A stretch of 10,754 nt of DNA, taken from NCBI GenBank assembly GCA_003024985.2, contig PXIH01S0040937.1; one strand, given 5' to 3'. The stretch is from Euperipatoides rowelli (taxonomy: Eukaryota > Onychophora > Udeonychophora > Euonychophora > Peripatopsidae). The translations under genes and the position numbers were made by a program. A model generated the notes under the pieces. That model was given only the letters and a program-made list of their open reading frames with translations, searched no databases and had not been told where the DNA came from. Below are positions 1 to 8,220 of this stretch, piece after piece (within the stretch, counting starts at the first letter, position 1; each line of letters begins with the position of its first letter).

Positions 1-1019
1 TGTAATTGTTAATATACCTTGCTTGAAGCAAAATACCATTATATACTTACAAGAATACACCAATATAATCCCTTTATGATAAGAAATAAAATAATATATT
101 CCTCTCTTGTGTAAAATACAGAATAAGGGTTAAAATATACACTTAGTCTTAAATAATGTGTGTGGGGTTTATGCTTTACTTTTCAAAATGTGTGTAAGAT
201 GTCTCTAGATTGCTACTTCCTTCCAATAAACAAAAGGGTGGTGTTATCTGTATAGTTATCTATTCACTTTTTCTTCTAGAGAATGGGATAATCAGCTTGA
301 CTGTCTCCTCAAAGCTTCTGCGGTTTTAAGATAGACTCAGGGGCAGAGGGGATTGCACAATATTATTAATCTGCTGATCTATTCCAAGAAAGGGTGAAAT
401 ATACTAACAGCCTTTCTAATATTTAAAATATATCCCTGACTTATGTAAATGTAAAATAATACCAACTTACTAATTATTATTTTTACAGGAACAGGCTGAA
501 ATATAAGCATTAAATAAAATTTAATAAATAATTGTTATCAGAATTTTCTGAATAACTCGACAGGAAGCTTATAGAAGACCTGAATCCAATTAAAAATAAT
601 GAACTCATTCCTCAGTTTTGCTAAGAGAAACAAAACCTACCAGGTCTACTTTGTCACACATCCAATGGAAAGATCAAATGGCGAGACAAAACAATGAAAA
701 ATGGTAATAACATTTTTTAAAACAAATGATTAAAAAAATGAAAATTTTGTTTGTGAGTTGAAGTGATTATGACTTCAAAATAAAGAAAAACACTTAAGCT
801 TAAGTGAATGAAAATTTATCGTAAGCGTTTATTCACAATTTTACCTCAGCTTGTGATTGAAACATTATAAAAATGTATAGGCTATAAATTGTTCAAATAA
901 ATGGACAACAAAAAGATAAACAAACATTACTCTCTCACAATCTAGGATAACAACTCGTTTCCAAATTATGAATAATAAAAAAAAAGGAAGAAAAATAAAA
1001 TATTGTTGCTTAAAAAATG

Positions 1020-1038
1020 TTTTTTTTTTTTTTTTTTT
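1020..1038. repeat. poly-T homopolymer (19 T)
   Basis: An uninterrupted run of 19 T, followed by AG and then an A-rich stretch. It could be the reverse-strand tail of an old retroposon or plain slippage. No pol III promoter or element body was recognised next to it. Confidence 0.9.
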
Positions 1039-1180
1039 AGAACAAAAAAACAACGGAAATAATAAACATAACTAAGGGTCACTTCTGACAAAAATTGAAC
1101 TAAAATTTTAAATGATTGTTAATTCAAAATAAAAAATAAAAATCTGTTAGCCTCTCTCTGGATTGTGATGGACAATTTAC

Positions 1181-1195
1181 AAAAAAAAAAAAAAA
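1181..1195. repeat. poly-A homopolymer (15 A)
   Basis: An uninterrupted run of 15 A followed by GCTT. No element body is recognisable upstream. Confidence 0.9.
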
Positions 1196-1526
1196 GCTTA
1201 CAACAAGGAATAATAAAAATTTGTGTGGAATTTTGCAATGTTTCTACCATTTAATAAAGAAAGGAAATTGCATATTTAATTTGTAAATAGCTGCTTTATT
1301 TTTTTATTATTTGTATTTGTGCTTACCACTTTTCAATATTTAAAAAGTTATTATTTTTACCATTAATATCTTATTTTATTTCAAATATATTTTTTTTTGT
1401 CATGTGTTTATTAGCTTTCAATATGTTAAGTTTGACATGATTTATGCGTGGAAAAAATCATTCATAATTTGAATATGTATGCAGATGAATAAATTATAGA
1501 TCGCCAAACATTGCCAAAGATAATAA

Positions 1527-1610
1527 TAATAATTGTCCTATATAACATGTAGTCCTCCCTCAATTTACATAAATTGAGGTAGCACTACATATTATCTAAG
1601 AAAATTATTA
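1527..1610. repeat. 84-bp imperfect palindrome (hairpin)
   Basis: Two 41-bp arms (1527-1567 and 1570-1610) are separated by only CA. The inner 10 bp pair perfectly (CCTCAATTTA with TAAATTGAGG). A 4-bp partly mismatched step follows, then ATGTAGT pairs with ACTACAT, then a further 20 bp with four mismatches; about 35 of 41 positions pair. Three of the mismatches are C opposite A, which would become G:U wobbles in a minus-strand transcript, so RNA from that strand would fold better. It could be a very small foldback transposon, a microRNA-like hairpin, or a chance palindrome in AT-rich DNA. Confidence 0.75.
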
Positions 1611-1967
1611 TATAGATGACATAAATATAAAATATTAAATAATAGTGAATACAACAAACATTATCATATAGACTATTACATTCACCATCACCGGAGTTAT
1701 CATCATCGAGTGCATTCTCTGAAGCTGAGGTCCACACTCATGGATCGTCAAATAATTTTATATCATATCTACATCTAAATGTTTCCAGTACAGCTTCCAC
1801 AAATGCAGGATATTTATGTGGAAAGAGATAAAAGAAAGACTATAGTTGATTTGCTTCCTGACTTTTCCATTTTCAGCCACAACACATTAGAGCAGCTCAA
1901 ATTATTATCACCTTGTGTCATGCTACCAATATTTATCAAACAATCCAGTAAATTATTGTTGTGTTGA
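1592..1967. pseudogene. Short coding-like fragment, strand ambiguous
   Basis: This stretch is less AT-rich than its surroundings and reads like protein on either strand. On the minus strand, 1872-1592 gives about 93 codons with only two stops (TAG at 1842-1840, TGA at 1740-1738), including an acidic patch reading ALDDDNSGDGE. On the plus strand, 1779-1967 is an uninterrupted 62-codon frame beginning MFPVQLPQMQ, and a serine-rich stretch precedes it in another frame. The serine run is the antisense of the acidic run, so only one can be real. Acidic segments of this sort occur in N-terminal parts of transposon proteins, but no conserved domain is visible. It ends just before the hAT element at 1984, which could have truncated it. 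It may be an exon remnant, a transposon relic, or chance. Confidence 0.3.
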
Positions 1968-1983
1968 TCAGGCTGTCATTATT

Positions 1984-2891
1984 TAGGGTTGCCATATGCC
2001 CAAAGTGGAAATCCAGGACAGTAAACTGTTGGGGATTTGGGGGGGGGGGTATTCTGGGAGCATTTAGCCACCCTCAACAGAGTCAAGGGGCAGAGACATG
2101 CTAGGGAATAAACCTCCTGGGTTTTTTTTAAATTGTTTAGTTAAGTTTTATGCACTCTAATGCAAAATTCACAGTCTATTATGTTCTACGGAAAGTAGAG
2201 CAATGTTTAAATAATTAATAACACTTTAATTTCAGTGTTTATAAAAATCAGGCCATTTACAGGACACCTCAGCCTCTTTATTCCAACTGAAAAATAAATA
2301 AATTAATGACATATTAACAATTTGAGACATTTATATTAATTTTGTGATTGATATAATATTATAGATTAGATTAAAATTAACTATTGTGGAAGCATTACAA
2401 TTAATTCAGTTGTCTTGATTTTTGTTGTACCAATCATATCTTTTGTTGCTGATTGGTTATCTTTAGCTGTTTACGATTTTTTCTTGTGAATGTATAAATA
2501 TCTCTACAGGTCATATTGCTGAACTTATACTGTATCATCCATATGGTCTTTATGGAGGACATCAGCAATCTAGTTATTTTATCAGTCCACTGTGCAATTC
2601 ATCAAAAAGAATATACTGTATGTTCCACATTTGCATTAATGTTTGGAATAGGAAAACAGAACTCTATTTGTTAAACAATTGATTGATGTATATTGTCATA
2701 TTGATTGATTTAAATGTTTATTTTCATTCCTTTTATTGTATAATGTTTTTTTAAATAAATAAAAAAAACATAACAAAAATTGCAATAGGCAAATATTTAA
2801 GAATACAGGATTTTGGCATGATTATTGCAGTCTTTCCAGGACAAGTTTTTTAATGCTCAATCCTGGATTTCCAGGACATATGGTAACACTA
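1984..2891. mobile_element. Non-autonomous hAT-type DNA transposon, 908 bp
   Basis: The left end reads TAGGGTTGCCATATG and the right end, on the opposite strand, TAGTGTTACCATATG (13 of 15 match). After a small indel the terminal repeats continue through TGGAAATCCAGG on both sides, giving arms of about 30 bp. The flanks form a degraded 8-bp target duplication: TCATTATT at 1976-1983 and TCATCATG at 2892-2899 (6 of 8). Eight-base duplications with short imperfect terminal repeats are typical of the hAT superfamily. The motif CCAGGACA recurs near the ends (about 2011, 2837 and 2871), as expected for subterminal transposase-binding repeats. No transposase frame survives inside, so it would have depended on an enzyme supplied elsewhere. 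An 11-G run lies at 2039-2049. Confidence 0.75.
2039..2049. repeat. poly-G run (11 G)
   Basis: Eleven consecutive G, rare in a sequence this AT-rich, inside the left part of the hAT element. It is a likely site of length variation or sequencing error. Confidence 0.9.
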
Positions 2892-2899
2892 TCATCATG

Positions 2900-3036
2900 T
2901 TACCCAAATAGTAGCATCATTTTGGGTATATTGTTACAGTTATTTGTGTTTGTTGCATAATTGGTTAATATCATTATTGTGAATTTGAAAGCAATAAATG
3001 TAAATTGGTTTGAAAAATTTGCAGGGTCTATCACTA
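2900..3036. other. AT-rich spacer, nothing recognised
   Basis: This stretch between the first hAT element and the tandem duplication has no open frame, terminal repeat or RNA-like structure that I could see. Confidence 0.6.
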
Positions 3037-3140
3037 AACAGCATTAAATTAAAAACACTATTATTAAGAATTTCTGTAAATATTTGACAAAACAGTATTA
3101 AATTAGCAGTTTTATTAAGGATTTCTGTAAATACTTGATA
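3037..3140 (+). repeat. Imperfect tandem duplication, two units of about 50 bp
   Basis: Unit one (3037-3090) and unit two (3091-3140) both begin AACAG, then share TATTAAATT or CATTAAATT, then TTATTAAG, and end with ATTTCTGTAAATA. Unit one is about 4 bp longer. The copies are head to tail and clearly diverged, so this is an old local duplication. Confidence 0.75.
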
Positions 3141-3199
3141 TGATTAACTTGCTTCATTTATAATTAATACAAGTAAAATCATGTTTGGGGCTAGATTCC

Positions 3200-3425
3200 G
3201 TTATCTGCACACCTACATAATAAACATTAGGATTCACGTGACAACTAAAATGTAGCAGCGTGTGAAATTATAACTTTTACTTGCTGATTTATATGCTTTA
3301 CAGTCCTAACCTTACCATAACCCTGAACCCAAGGATAATCTATAGGTGAAATAACCTTTTGCTGACCAGAAACTAGATAATTTCACTTACTACCATCAGC
3401 CTTATTAGTGGGCAGATGACATAAC
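3200..3425. mobile_element. Possible foldback MITE-like element, about 226 bp
   Basis: The left end GTTATCTGCACACCTACATAATAA (3200-3223, given here in two parts: GTTATCTGCACA, CCTACATAATAA) pairs with 3402-3425 on the opposite strand, allowing two small indels. Further in, GTGAAATTAT at 3262-3271 pairs exactly with ATAATTTCAC at 3377-3386. The two arms differ in length by about 23 bp. The centre (3301-3334) is a C-rich stretch reading CCTAACCTTACCATAACCCT, resembling a degenerate CCCTAA repeat. No clear target duplication was found and no protein is encoded. Paired arms in the right order make chance less likely, but superfamily and exact ends are unknown. Confidence 0.5.
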
Positions 3426-3431
3426 CTGACC

Positions 3432-3554
3432 CATGATTGCTTGACCATAAATATTGTAGTCATCCCAAAGTATAACATCTATAACTAATGAATGATCACT
3501 ATTTTTCTGTTTGAGATATGAGGCGATGAGCATTTTACATTAAAAATGAGAAGA
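3432..3554. other. Short AT-rich spacer
   Basis: It lies between the foldback element and the left target duplication of the second hAT element. Nothing was recognised in it. Confidence 0.6.
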
Positions 3555-3680
3555 ATGAAGACCAGTGGTGTAGATAGAGCTGGGCCTACCCGGGCCTGAC
3601 CTGGGTAAATCGTACTTGGGCACGGGCAGCCCAACACATGACAGGTATATTATAAAATCAAAAATAATAGTTTAAATAAT

Positions 3681-3681
3681 N
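3681..3681. other. Ambiguous base (N)
   Basis: A single undetermined base inside the second hAT element, showing that the source is an assembly or consensus rather than finished sequence. Confidence 0.99.
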
Positions 3682-4961
3682 ACATATTTGAGCTTATTGG
3701 TAACCCATTAATGTTTATTTTCTAAGCTCAAGCAAAATAATACATGAATGTTTGATGACACTTTCTGATTCCAAATTCAGAACAGCTTTAAACATTTCAT
3801 CACTTTATGTCAAATAGGTTTACTTCATTTTTCGTCAATAATTTATACATTAAAATGGCATTCGTCATCATTCTCACACTTTTTTTCGACTGTCCTGCAT
3901 GAAGTAATTAAATTAGCTTCTAGAAATGCAAAATTGTACTTTGTCAAAGAAGAATAGATGTAAGTGTTGCTGACAGATATGTACAGCTTGCAAATTTAAT
4001 TATCTTAGTTTTTCTTTACATTTTATGAAATGTGTTTGGGAATTGCTAAGTTGTAAACATAATAATTTTTAACTGATAAATTTTTTAGTGTAAAGTTTTT
4101 AGGATTATTTCAGAATAATGGTAAACTTTTTTTTTTTTTATACCACCATCTCTCTTATTTCCTCAGCCAATGATTAAATATAATCTAGAATCATATTTAC
4201 ATTTAGTAAAATATGTGCCTGTGTAGGACACATTATTATTTTTTAAAAAATAAAAAAATTAAAGAACACAAATTTGTTGGGTGCCATCTAGAATTTAGAT
4301 TTGTATAAAGAAATAATTAATAGGCTACTTAGTACTTTTTAACTCCTTATCTACCCCCTCTTGTAGATTGATTACTTTTATAAATAAAATCTGATTGTAT
4401 ATCATCTGAATTATTAGTAATTAAAATACACTTCACCATTTCAATCCTCCTAAATTATTTTGAAATCAAAAGGAAAGCCATATTTTTTAACAACATAATA
4501 GAAAATCTGTTTTTGTTTTACATCTTGCATTTCCTGCAACTATTATTTCTACTGGTTAATACAAATTAGTAAATAGAAAAAAAATTGTAATTTTTCATAC
4601 CAAAAATCCAACTTTGAATTCTTAGATGATATAAGGCTTAAAATAGGTTTGTGAATTCGGAATCTCAGATCGTTAACTGAAGCCATCTGAATCTGTTATT
4701 GTCTACATTATCTTTATAAAAATAAAATTGGTCATAACGATTGAAAGATTATAGCACATGTAAAGTAAACTAATTATTATGAATGCCTGTTATTTCTGCA
4801 TGATATAGTACAAGTTTCAAGCAGTACATATTTTGTAGCTTCTTTTGTGTTTCAAATTAACACCAAGAACACAGATCAACACTATTGTACATTAGCATTC
4901 TATGGGGATATAGTACAAAACCCATTATATATATAAAATGAGTATAATGACAAAAAAAAGT

Positions 4962-5025
4962 GATTTTATTTAGTACTGCTAGATTATTTTAAGTACTAAG
5001 CATCCTAGAATTACTAAATAAAATC
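4962..5025. repeat. 64-bp hairpin with perfect 14-bp arms
   Basis: GATTTTATTTAGTA at 4962-4975 is the exact reverse complement of TACTAAATAAAATC at 5012-5025. Inside these arms CTAG pairs with CTAG again, leaving a loop of roughly 20-25 bases. The shape resembles a small microRNA precursor or the remnant of a foldback insertion. It lies in the AT-rich body of the hAT element, where inverted matches by chance are more frequent. Confidence 0.6.
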
Positions 5026-5030
5026 TCTTT

Positions 5031-5046
5031 CTTACAATATTGTAAG
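5031..5046. repeat. Perfect 16-bp palindrome
   Basis: CTTACAATATTGTAAG reads the same on both strands and lies five bases after the hairpin at 4962-5025. It might be the edge of a nested element or a site for a dimeric protein. There is no further support. Confidence 0.55.
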
Positions 5047-5150
5047 GGTATGCTTAATAAGAAAACATTATAATGGTTATCAATAAATTAGTTATACAAA
5101 GTATTATAACATTTTTAGAAATATTTCATGCACTTACAGGAAGATAAGGA

Positions 5151-5194
5151 TAGTGTAGTACCCCAGAAAACCATAATGTCCGTGGTTCAACTTC
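5151..5194 (+). promoter_or_regulatory. Possible tRNA-like internal pol III promoter (SINE head)
   Basis: TAGTGTAGTAC at 5151-5161 fits the A-box pattern TRGYNNAGYNG except for its last base. GGTTCAACTTC at 5184-5194 fits the B-box pattern GGTTCRANYCC except for one base. Their starts are 33 bp apart, shorter than in ordinary tRNA genes but within the range seen in tRNA-derived SINEs. No cloverleaf can be drawn, so it is not a tRNA gene. No SINE tail or target duplication was identified. It lies within the hAT element and could be a nested SINE fragment or chance. Confidence 0.35.
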
Positions 5195-5598
5195 TAAAGC
5201 AGGCACTTCTCATTTATTTTTCAAAAGTTGATTTATTTTCTTATATATAATTTTTTTAATTGAATGAATGAATCTTTTTTAATATGGAAAATTTGTATTA
5301 TACAAGACCTGGTTGAGACCCAAAGAACTTTGTGTAATTCTCAACGTTTCTTAAATTATTTTTCCAAATTTCTTGGTTTAAAACAAAACAGTTTTATTTA
5401 AAATGGATAAATTTGTGGTTAAATCAAAGCGAAATGAGATATTATTGGTAACAGTGAATTAGGAGCGAGTACACCAGCGATGATGGCCTTCCTCCCCCCT
5501 CCCGGTGATTACTATTTTGGCCGATTTTATTGAGGTGAAATTCTTTGGGGCCTGGGCCCTGACATTAAAACTTGTCTAGCTATGCCGCTGATGGAGTC

Positions 5599-6271
5599 TG
5601 AACTAACCACTTTATTCTAATATCCTAATTAAGGAGAAATGGAAAACAAATGTCATGTGATATCTGATTTCAGCACTCCTCTTTGTGCATAATGAAAAAA
5701 TAAAGAACAGGATCAAAAATATTGTTTTTGTTATTACTATTTAATAATTTAAATTTTGGAAATAAATCGGATTTGAAAAACAATTCATGCTCATGATCTA
5801 TAATTATAATTTATCTGCCAAAGTGTTAACATTTATAATAGTAACAATCTGTTAATTATAATGCAACTAAGAGTTTCCATTATAATATATGGAAAATTCT
5901 TCTCACTATTTATATGATTTAACTTATCTATGCTATTTATATATTTATAAAGGATTGCTTGTGACAATAATAAATTATTTGAAAGAATTTGTATCTGGAC
6001 AACACACTCAGGGAGCAGAGCATAAACTATTCTTTATCTTGCAGCTTCAGCTTTCTAAAGAAACTTAATTATTGTGCAAATCAAACAAAATCTCTGTTGC
6101 ATGTCTTACATCAAATATTTTCCTTCTTCAACAGCTTCAATTTAAAACAAAACTAATTATTCTAACACACATGATCATAATAAGTATATTATACATACTT
6201 TCACATTTTTCTTTATAAAATTATCTAACTTGAATTTGCATAAACATGTGCTTAAAGTAATTATATATGGT
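5599..6271. other. AT-rich non-coding DNA
   Basis: No frame looks coding on either strand, and no terminal repeats or RNA genes were seen. Composition is as AT-rich as the left part of the window, unlike the coding-like block that begins at 6397. Confidence 0.65.
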
Positions 6272-6291
6272 TGTGTGTGTGTGTGTGTGTG

Positions 6292-6333
<42 letters not shown>

Positions 6334-6352
6334 CAGTATATATATATATATA
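6272..6352. repeat. Compound GT / TA microsatellite
   Basis: A (TG)n tract at 6272-6292 passes through ATGTATAT into a (TA)n tract to about 6329, then CATACAG and a second (TA)n tract at 6336-6352. Compound dinucleotide arrays of this kind are common in animal genomes. It lies about 45 bp beyond the last coding-like run of the decayed block. Confidence 0.95.
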
Positions 6353-6396
6353 CAGGTTTGGTCTGGGATAGTGGTAAGGGTAAGTATTTAAACCTA

Positions 6397-7302
6397 GGGT
6401 GAGTATATAATTAACCTTCTCTCGGCTAGCTCTTCCTGTGTCCCTATCAGACTAGCCTGTAATGCATAAGTGTAAGAGGTGATGAGGGGAGGTCTCTTCT
6501 CTTGAGAGGGGCAGCTGAAATAAAGACTGGGATAATAATATATACAACCAAAGTATAGGAGAATATTCAGAAGGGTTTATTATGTTATTTGACAATAAAT
6601 GTCTGCACTGGAATGATAATTAAATGAATATACAGTACTCTATATGAGAACTAATATCTCATCATGTGGGAGATGTACATTATAACAAACAAAGAACTCT
6701 TCATCCAACCAAAAAATATCTTCTGCGCTATATCCTAAAAAAATGTCTATAATATTGATGTCTGTTAGAGGAAGTTGGGCTCTGGGCCAAAATGACAAAC
6801 CGGCATGTCCAGAATGGGTATCAACTACATCAGATACTTGTAATAACCATATGTTGATATTGTTTGAATGACTTAAGTTATTATGAATTTCCTTTTGGTG
6901 GGTGAAGCCAATGAAACCAATCCTGTTTGTTAAGAGAAGCTATTGTTATTATAGACAGGAGTGAAAAAAATTTGAGTTCTATCATTTTTTGCTTCCACTT
7001 CTGGTTTCTGGCAAGTTTGTGATCACTAGTTAATTGTGTAATGTCTTCTAGCATTTCATAAGTGTTTTTTTTTTTTTTTTTTCCAGTGAAAGGACTCATT
7101 AAAGTATTTTCTATTTGTGTAAGAACAAATTTGCCAATTGTTCTATGTTAGGATGGGATACTAAAAAATGTGTGTTTAGTTTTTTTTTATGGGAAAAACT
7201 TTATTTTATTTTATTAACTGAGCCAATCATCTAGTATCTTGAAATTTTCATCGCTACCCTTTTCCATTTTTAAAAAAGTGTTTTAAATAATTTTTTGATT
7301 CC
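6397..7302 (-). pseudogene. Decayed second reading frame of an intronless coding block, unidentified
   Basis: Read on the minus strand this is a series of stop-free runs in changing frames: 7301-7257 and 7267-7217 (short), 7200-7114 (29 codons), 7147-6884 (88 codons), then 6939-6397, which holds 178 codons in one frame with three interruptions (TAG at 6642-6640, paired TAA at 6582-6577). The part 6939-6643 alone is 99 codons without a stop. Residue composition is mixed and protein-like, with fragments such as DIFWLDEEFF and ALQASLIGTQEELAERR. The start would be the ATG at 8262-8260, just left of the inserted piggyBac-type element, and directly after the TAA of the upstream frame. The final run stops at TAG 6396-6394, shortly before a microsatellite, so the true end may be lost. 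A run of 18 T at 7065-7082 gives a lysine stretch and may mark slippage. No domain was recognised. Tight head-to-tail arrangement without introns suggests a viral or large mobile-element origin, by inference only. Confidence 0.6.
7065..7082. repeat. poly-T homopolymer (18 T)
   Basis: Eighteen consecutive T inside the decayed minus-strand frame, where it reads as a run of lysines. Expansion by slippage would explain a frame change nearby. Confidence 0.9.
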
Positions 7303-7453
7303 TTAACACGTTTGCTGCGGAAGCAAATTTGAAATACTCCGCTATACGCTATATGTGGAATAGGTTTTTCTTATAAAATGCATTTAGATATTATATCTTT
7401 ATATAAATATTTAATATTAATTATTATGAAGTGTGGTGTAGTTTTTAGGCTGC

Positions 7454-7525
7454 GTCTCAGATCTGAGTCAGCCGCATATTGCTAATATTTTTAGTATTGT
7501 GTGCAGAAAGACTCGGATCCGAGTC
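7454..7525. repeat. Left pair of 16-bp subterminal palindromes
   Basis: GTCTCAGATCTGAGTC at 7454-7469 and GACTCGGATCCGAGTC at 7510-7525, 56 bp apart start to start. The second is a perfect 16-bp palindrome and the first contains the perfect 12-bp palindrome CTCAGATCTGAG. They match at 13 of 16 positions, and two of the differences are CG to CA/TG changes. GGCTG at 7448-7452 and CAGCC at 7469-7473 lengthen the hairpin around the first copy. Likely transposase-binding or hairpin-forming subterminal repeats of the piggyBac-type element. Confidence 0.8.
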
Positions 7526-7558
7526 ACACATTTATACAAATTATTATGTCAAAGTATT

Positions 7559-7817
7559 CTGTTTTTTATCAGGAATTAAAATATATAAACAGAAATGATT
7601 TCCAACAAATATTTTTTTTTAATGATTTTTTTTTTTCTAAATGTCAAATTCATTATGATCGTATTTACAGTATATCCATATATTTAAAAATCTATAACAG
7701 ATAGTTAAAAACTTAAGTAGTCATTTTTGTTCTATTTTTTGTCAGGAATTTTAATATTTAAAAAAAAAAATTCCAACAAACATATTTTTTTTTTTTTATG
7801 AATTTTTTCTTAAAGTC
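7559..7817 (+). repeat. Direct repeat of about 85 bp inside the piggyBac-type element
   Basis: Copy one is 7559-7645 and copy two 7732-7817. Shared landmarks in order are CTRTTTTTTRTCAGGAATT, TTCCAACAAA, a long T run, ATGAWTTTTTT, and ARRTGTC or AAAGTC. The copies are separated by about 86 bp of AT-rich DNA, so this may be an old duplication with a diverged or inserted middle. Confidence 0.65.
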
Positions 7818-8162
7818 GGCTAAAAAAAAAAAGCCAGTTCATCTTAGATTTTCCATTGTTGTTTCTTTGTCGTTAAGATAGGATTATTTGTTTTTTATTT
7901 TTGAAATCTGCATTAAATTCTAATTTTAAAAATGTATAAATTTATTCCTAAATGTTTTATAATATTGTATTACGCTACCTGAAATTCAAAATTTCAGTAT
8001 CACTTGATAAATTTTGAAAATAAAATCCCTGTGACCCCAAAACTAAAGAAAATTTCAAAAGATACAGAAATATGTTTTTTTTTATTTCCTATTTTATGTG
8101 CCTAAATGCTAAAAAATATGTTTAACACTGTTGCCCAATTCATATTTGCATTTTGAAGGTTG

Positions 8163-8220
8163 GACTCGAAGTCGAGTCATCAGAATATTGTGAAAGTCAG
8201 CGTTGACTCGGATTTGAGTC
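8163..8220. repeat. Right pair of 16-bp subterminal palindromes
   Basis: GACTCGAAGTCGAGTC at 8163-8178 has 7-bp perfect arms around AG. GACTCGGATTTGAGTC at 8205-8220 matches the perfect left copy at 14 of 16 positions. They are 42 bp apart start to start and end only about 16 bp from the right terminus, whereas the left pair begins about 147 bp in, so the layout is asymmetric. Confidence 0.8.

Larger units (their letters stand above)
1..1526. other. AT-rich non-coding DNA, no gene seen
   Basis: Stops are dense in all frames and no run looks protein-coding. The only 62-codon frame here (minus, 865-1053) is made largely of homopolymer and AT-rich sequence and includes the poly-T tract at 1020-1038, so it is not taken as a gene. 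I found no terminal repeats, RNA gene or recognisable transposon. The poly-T and poly-A tracts listed separately could be remains of retroposon tails, but no retroposon body is recognisable beside them. Confidence 0.7.
3563..5590. mobile_element. hAT-type DNA transposon, 2.0 kb, decayed or non-autonomous
   Basis: The left end reads CAGTGGTGTAGATAGA and the right end, on the opposite strand, CAGCGGCATAGCTAGA (12 of 16). Both derive easily from CAGTGGCGTAGCTAG, a terminal sequence widely seen in animal hAT elements. The flanks are a degraded 8-bp target duplication: ATGAAGAC at 3555-3562 and ATGGAGTC at 5591-5598 (6 of 8). Subterminal DNA is comparatively GC-rich on both sides (3575-3640 and 5465-5565, with GGGCCTG-type motifs), while the roughly 1.8-kb body is extremely AT-rich. 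No open frame of useful length exists inside, so either the transposase gene is beyond recognition or the element never carried one. It contains the hairpin at 4962-5025, the palindrome at 5031-5046 and the pol III-like boxes at 5151-5194, which may be nested insertions. Confidence 0.7.

Noticed and set aside
865-1053. 62-codon minus-strand open frame
   Set aside because: It is built mainly of a poly-T/poly-A tract and AT-rich sequence, giving lysine and phenylalanine runs; nothing protein-like.
3301-3334. Interstitial telomere repeat
   Set aside because: Only a few degenerate CCTAAC-like units, in the middle of a foldback structure; better explained as part of that element.
6370-6560. Possible SINE or tRNA-like segment (less AT-rich, TAGTGGTAAGGG near its left end)
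   Set aside because: No matching B box was found, and 6576-6397 reads as a 60-codon open run on the minus strand continuing the decayed block.
7065-7086. Polypyrimidine tract plus CAG resembling a plus-strand 3' splice site
   Set aside because: The surrounding coding-like sequence is on the other strand, and the tract is a simple 18-T homopolymer.
7501-7704. 67-codon plus-strand open frame
   Set aside because: It lies wholly in the non-coding interior of the piggyBac-type element and crosses its palindrome and T-rich direct repeat.
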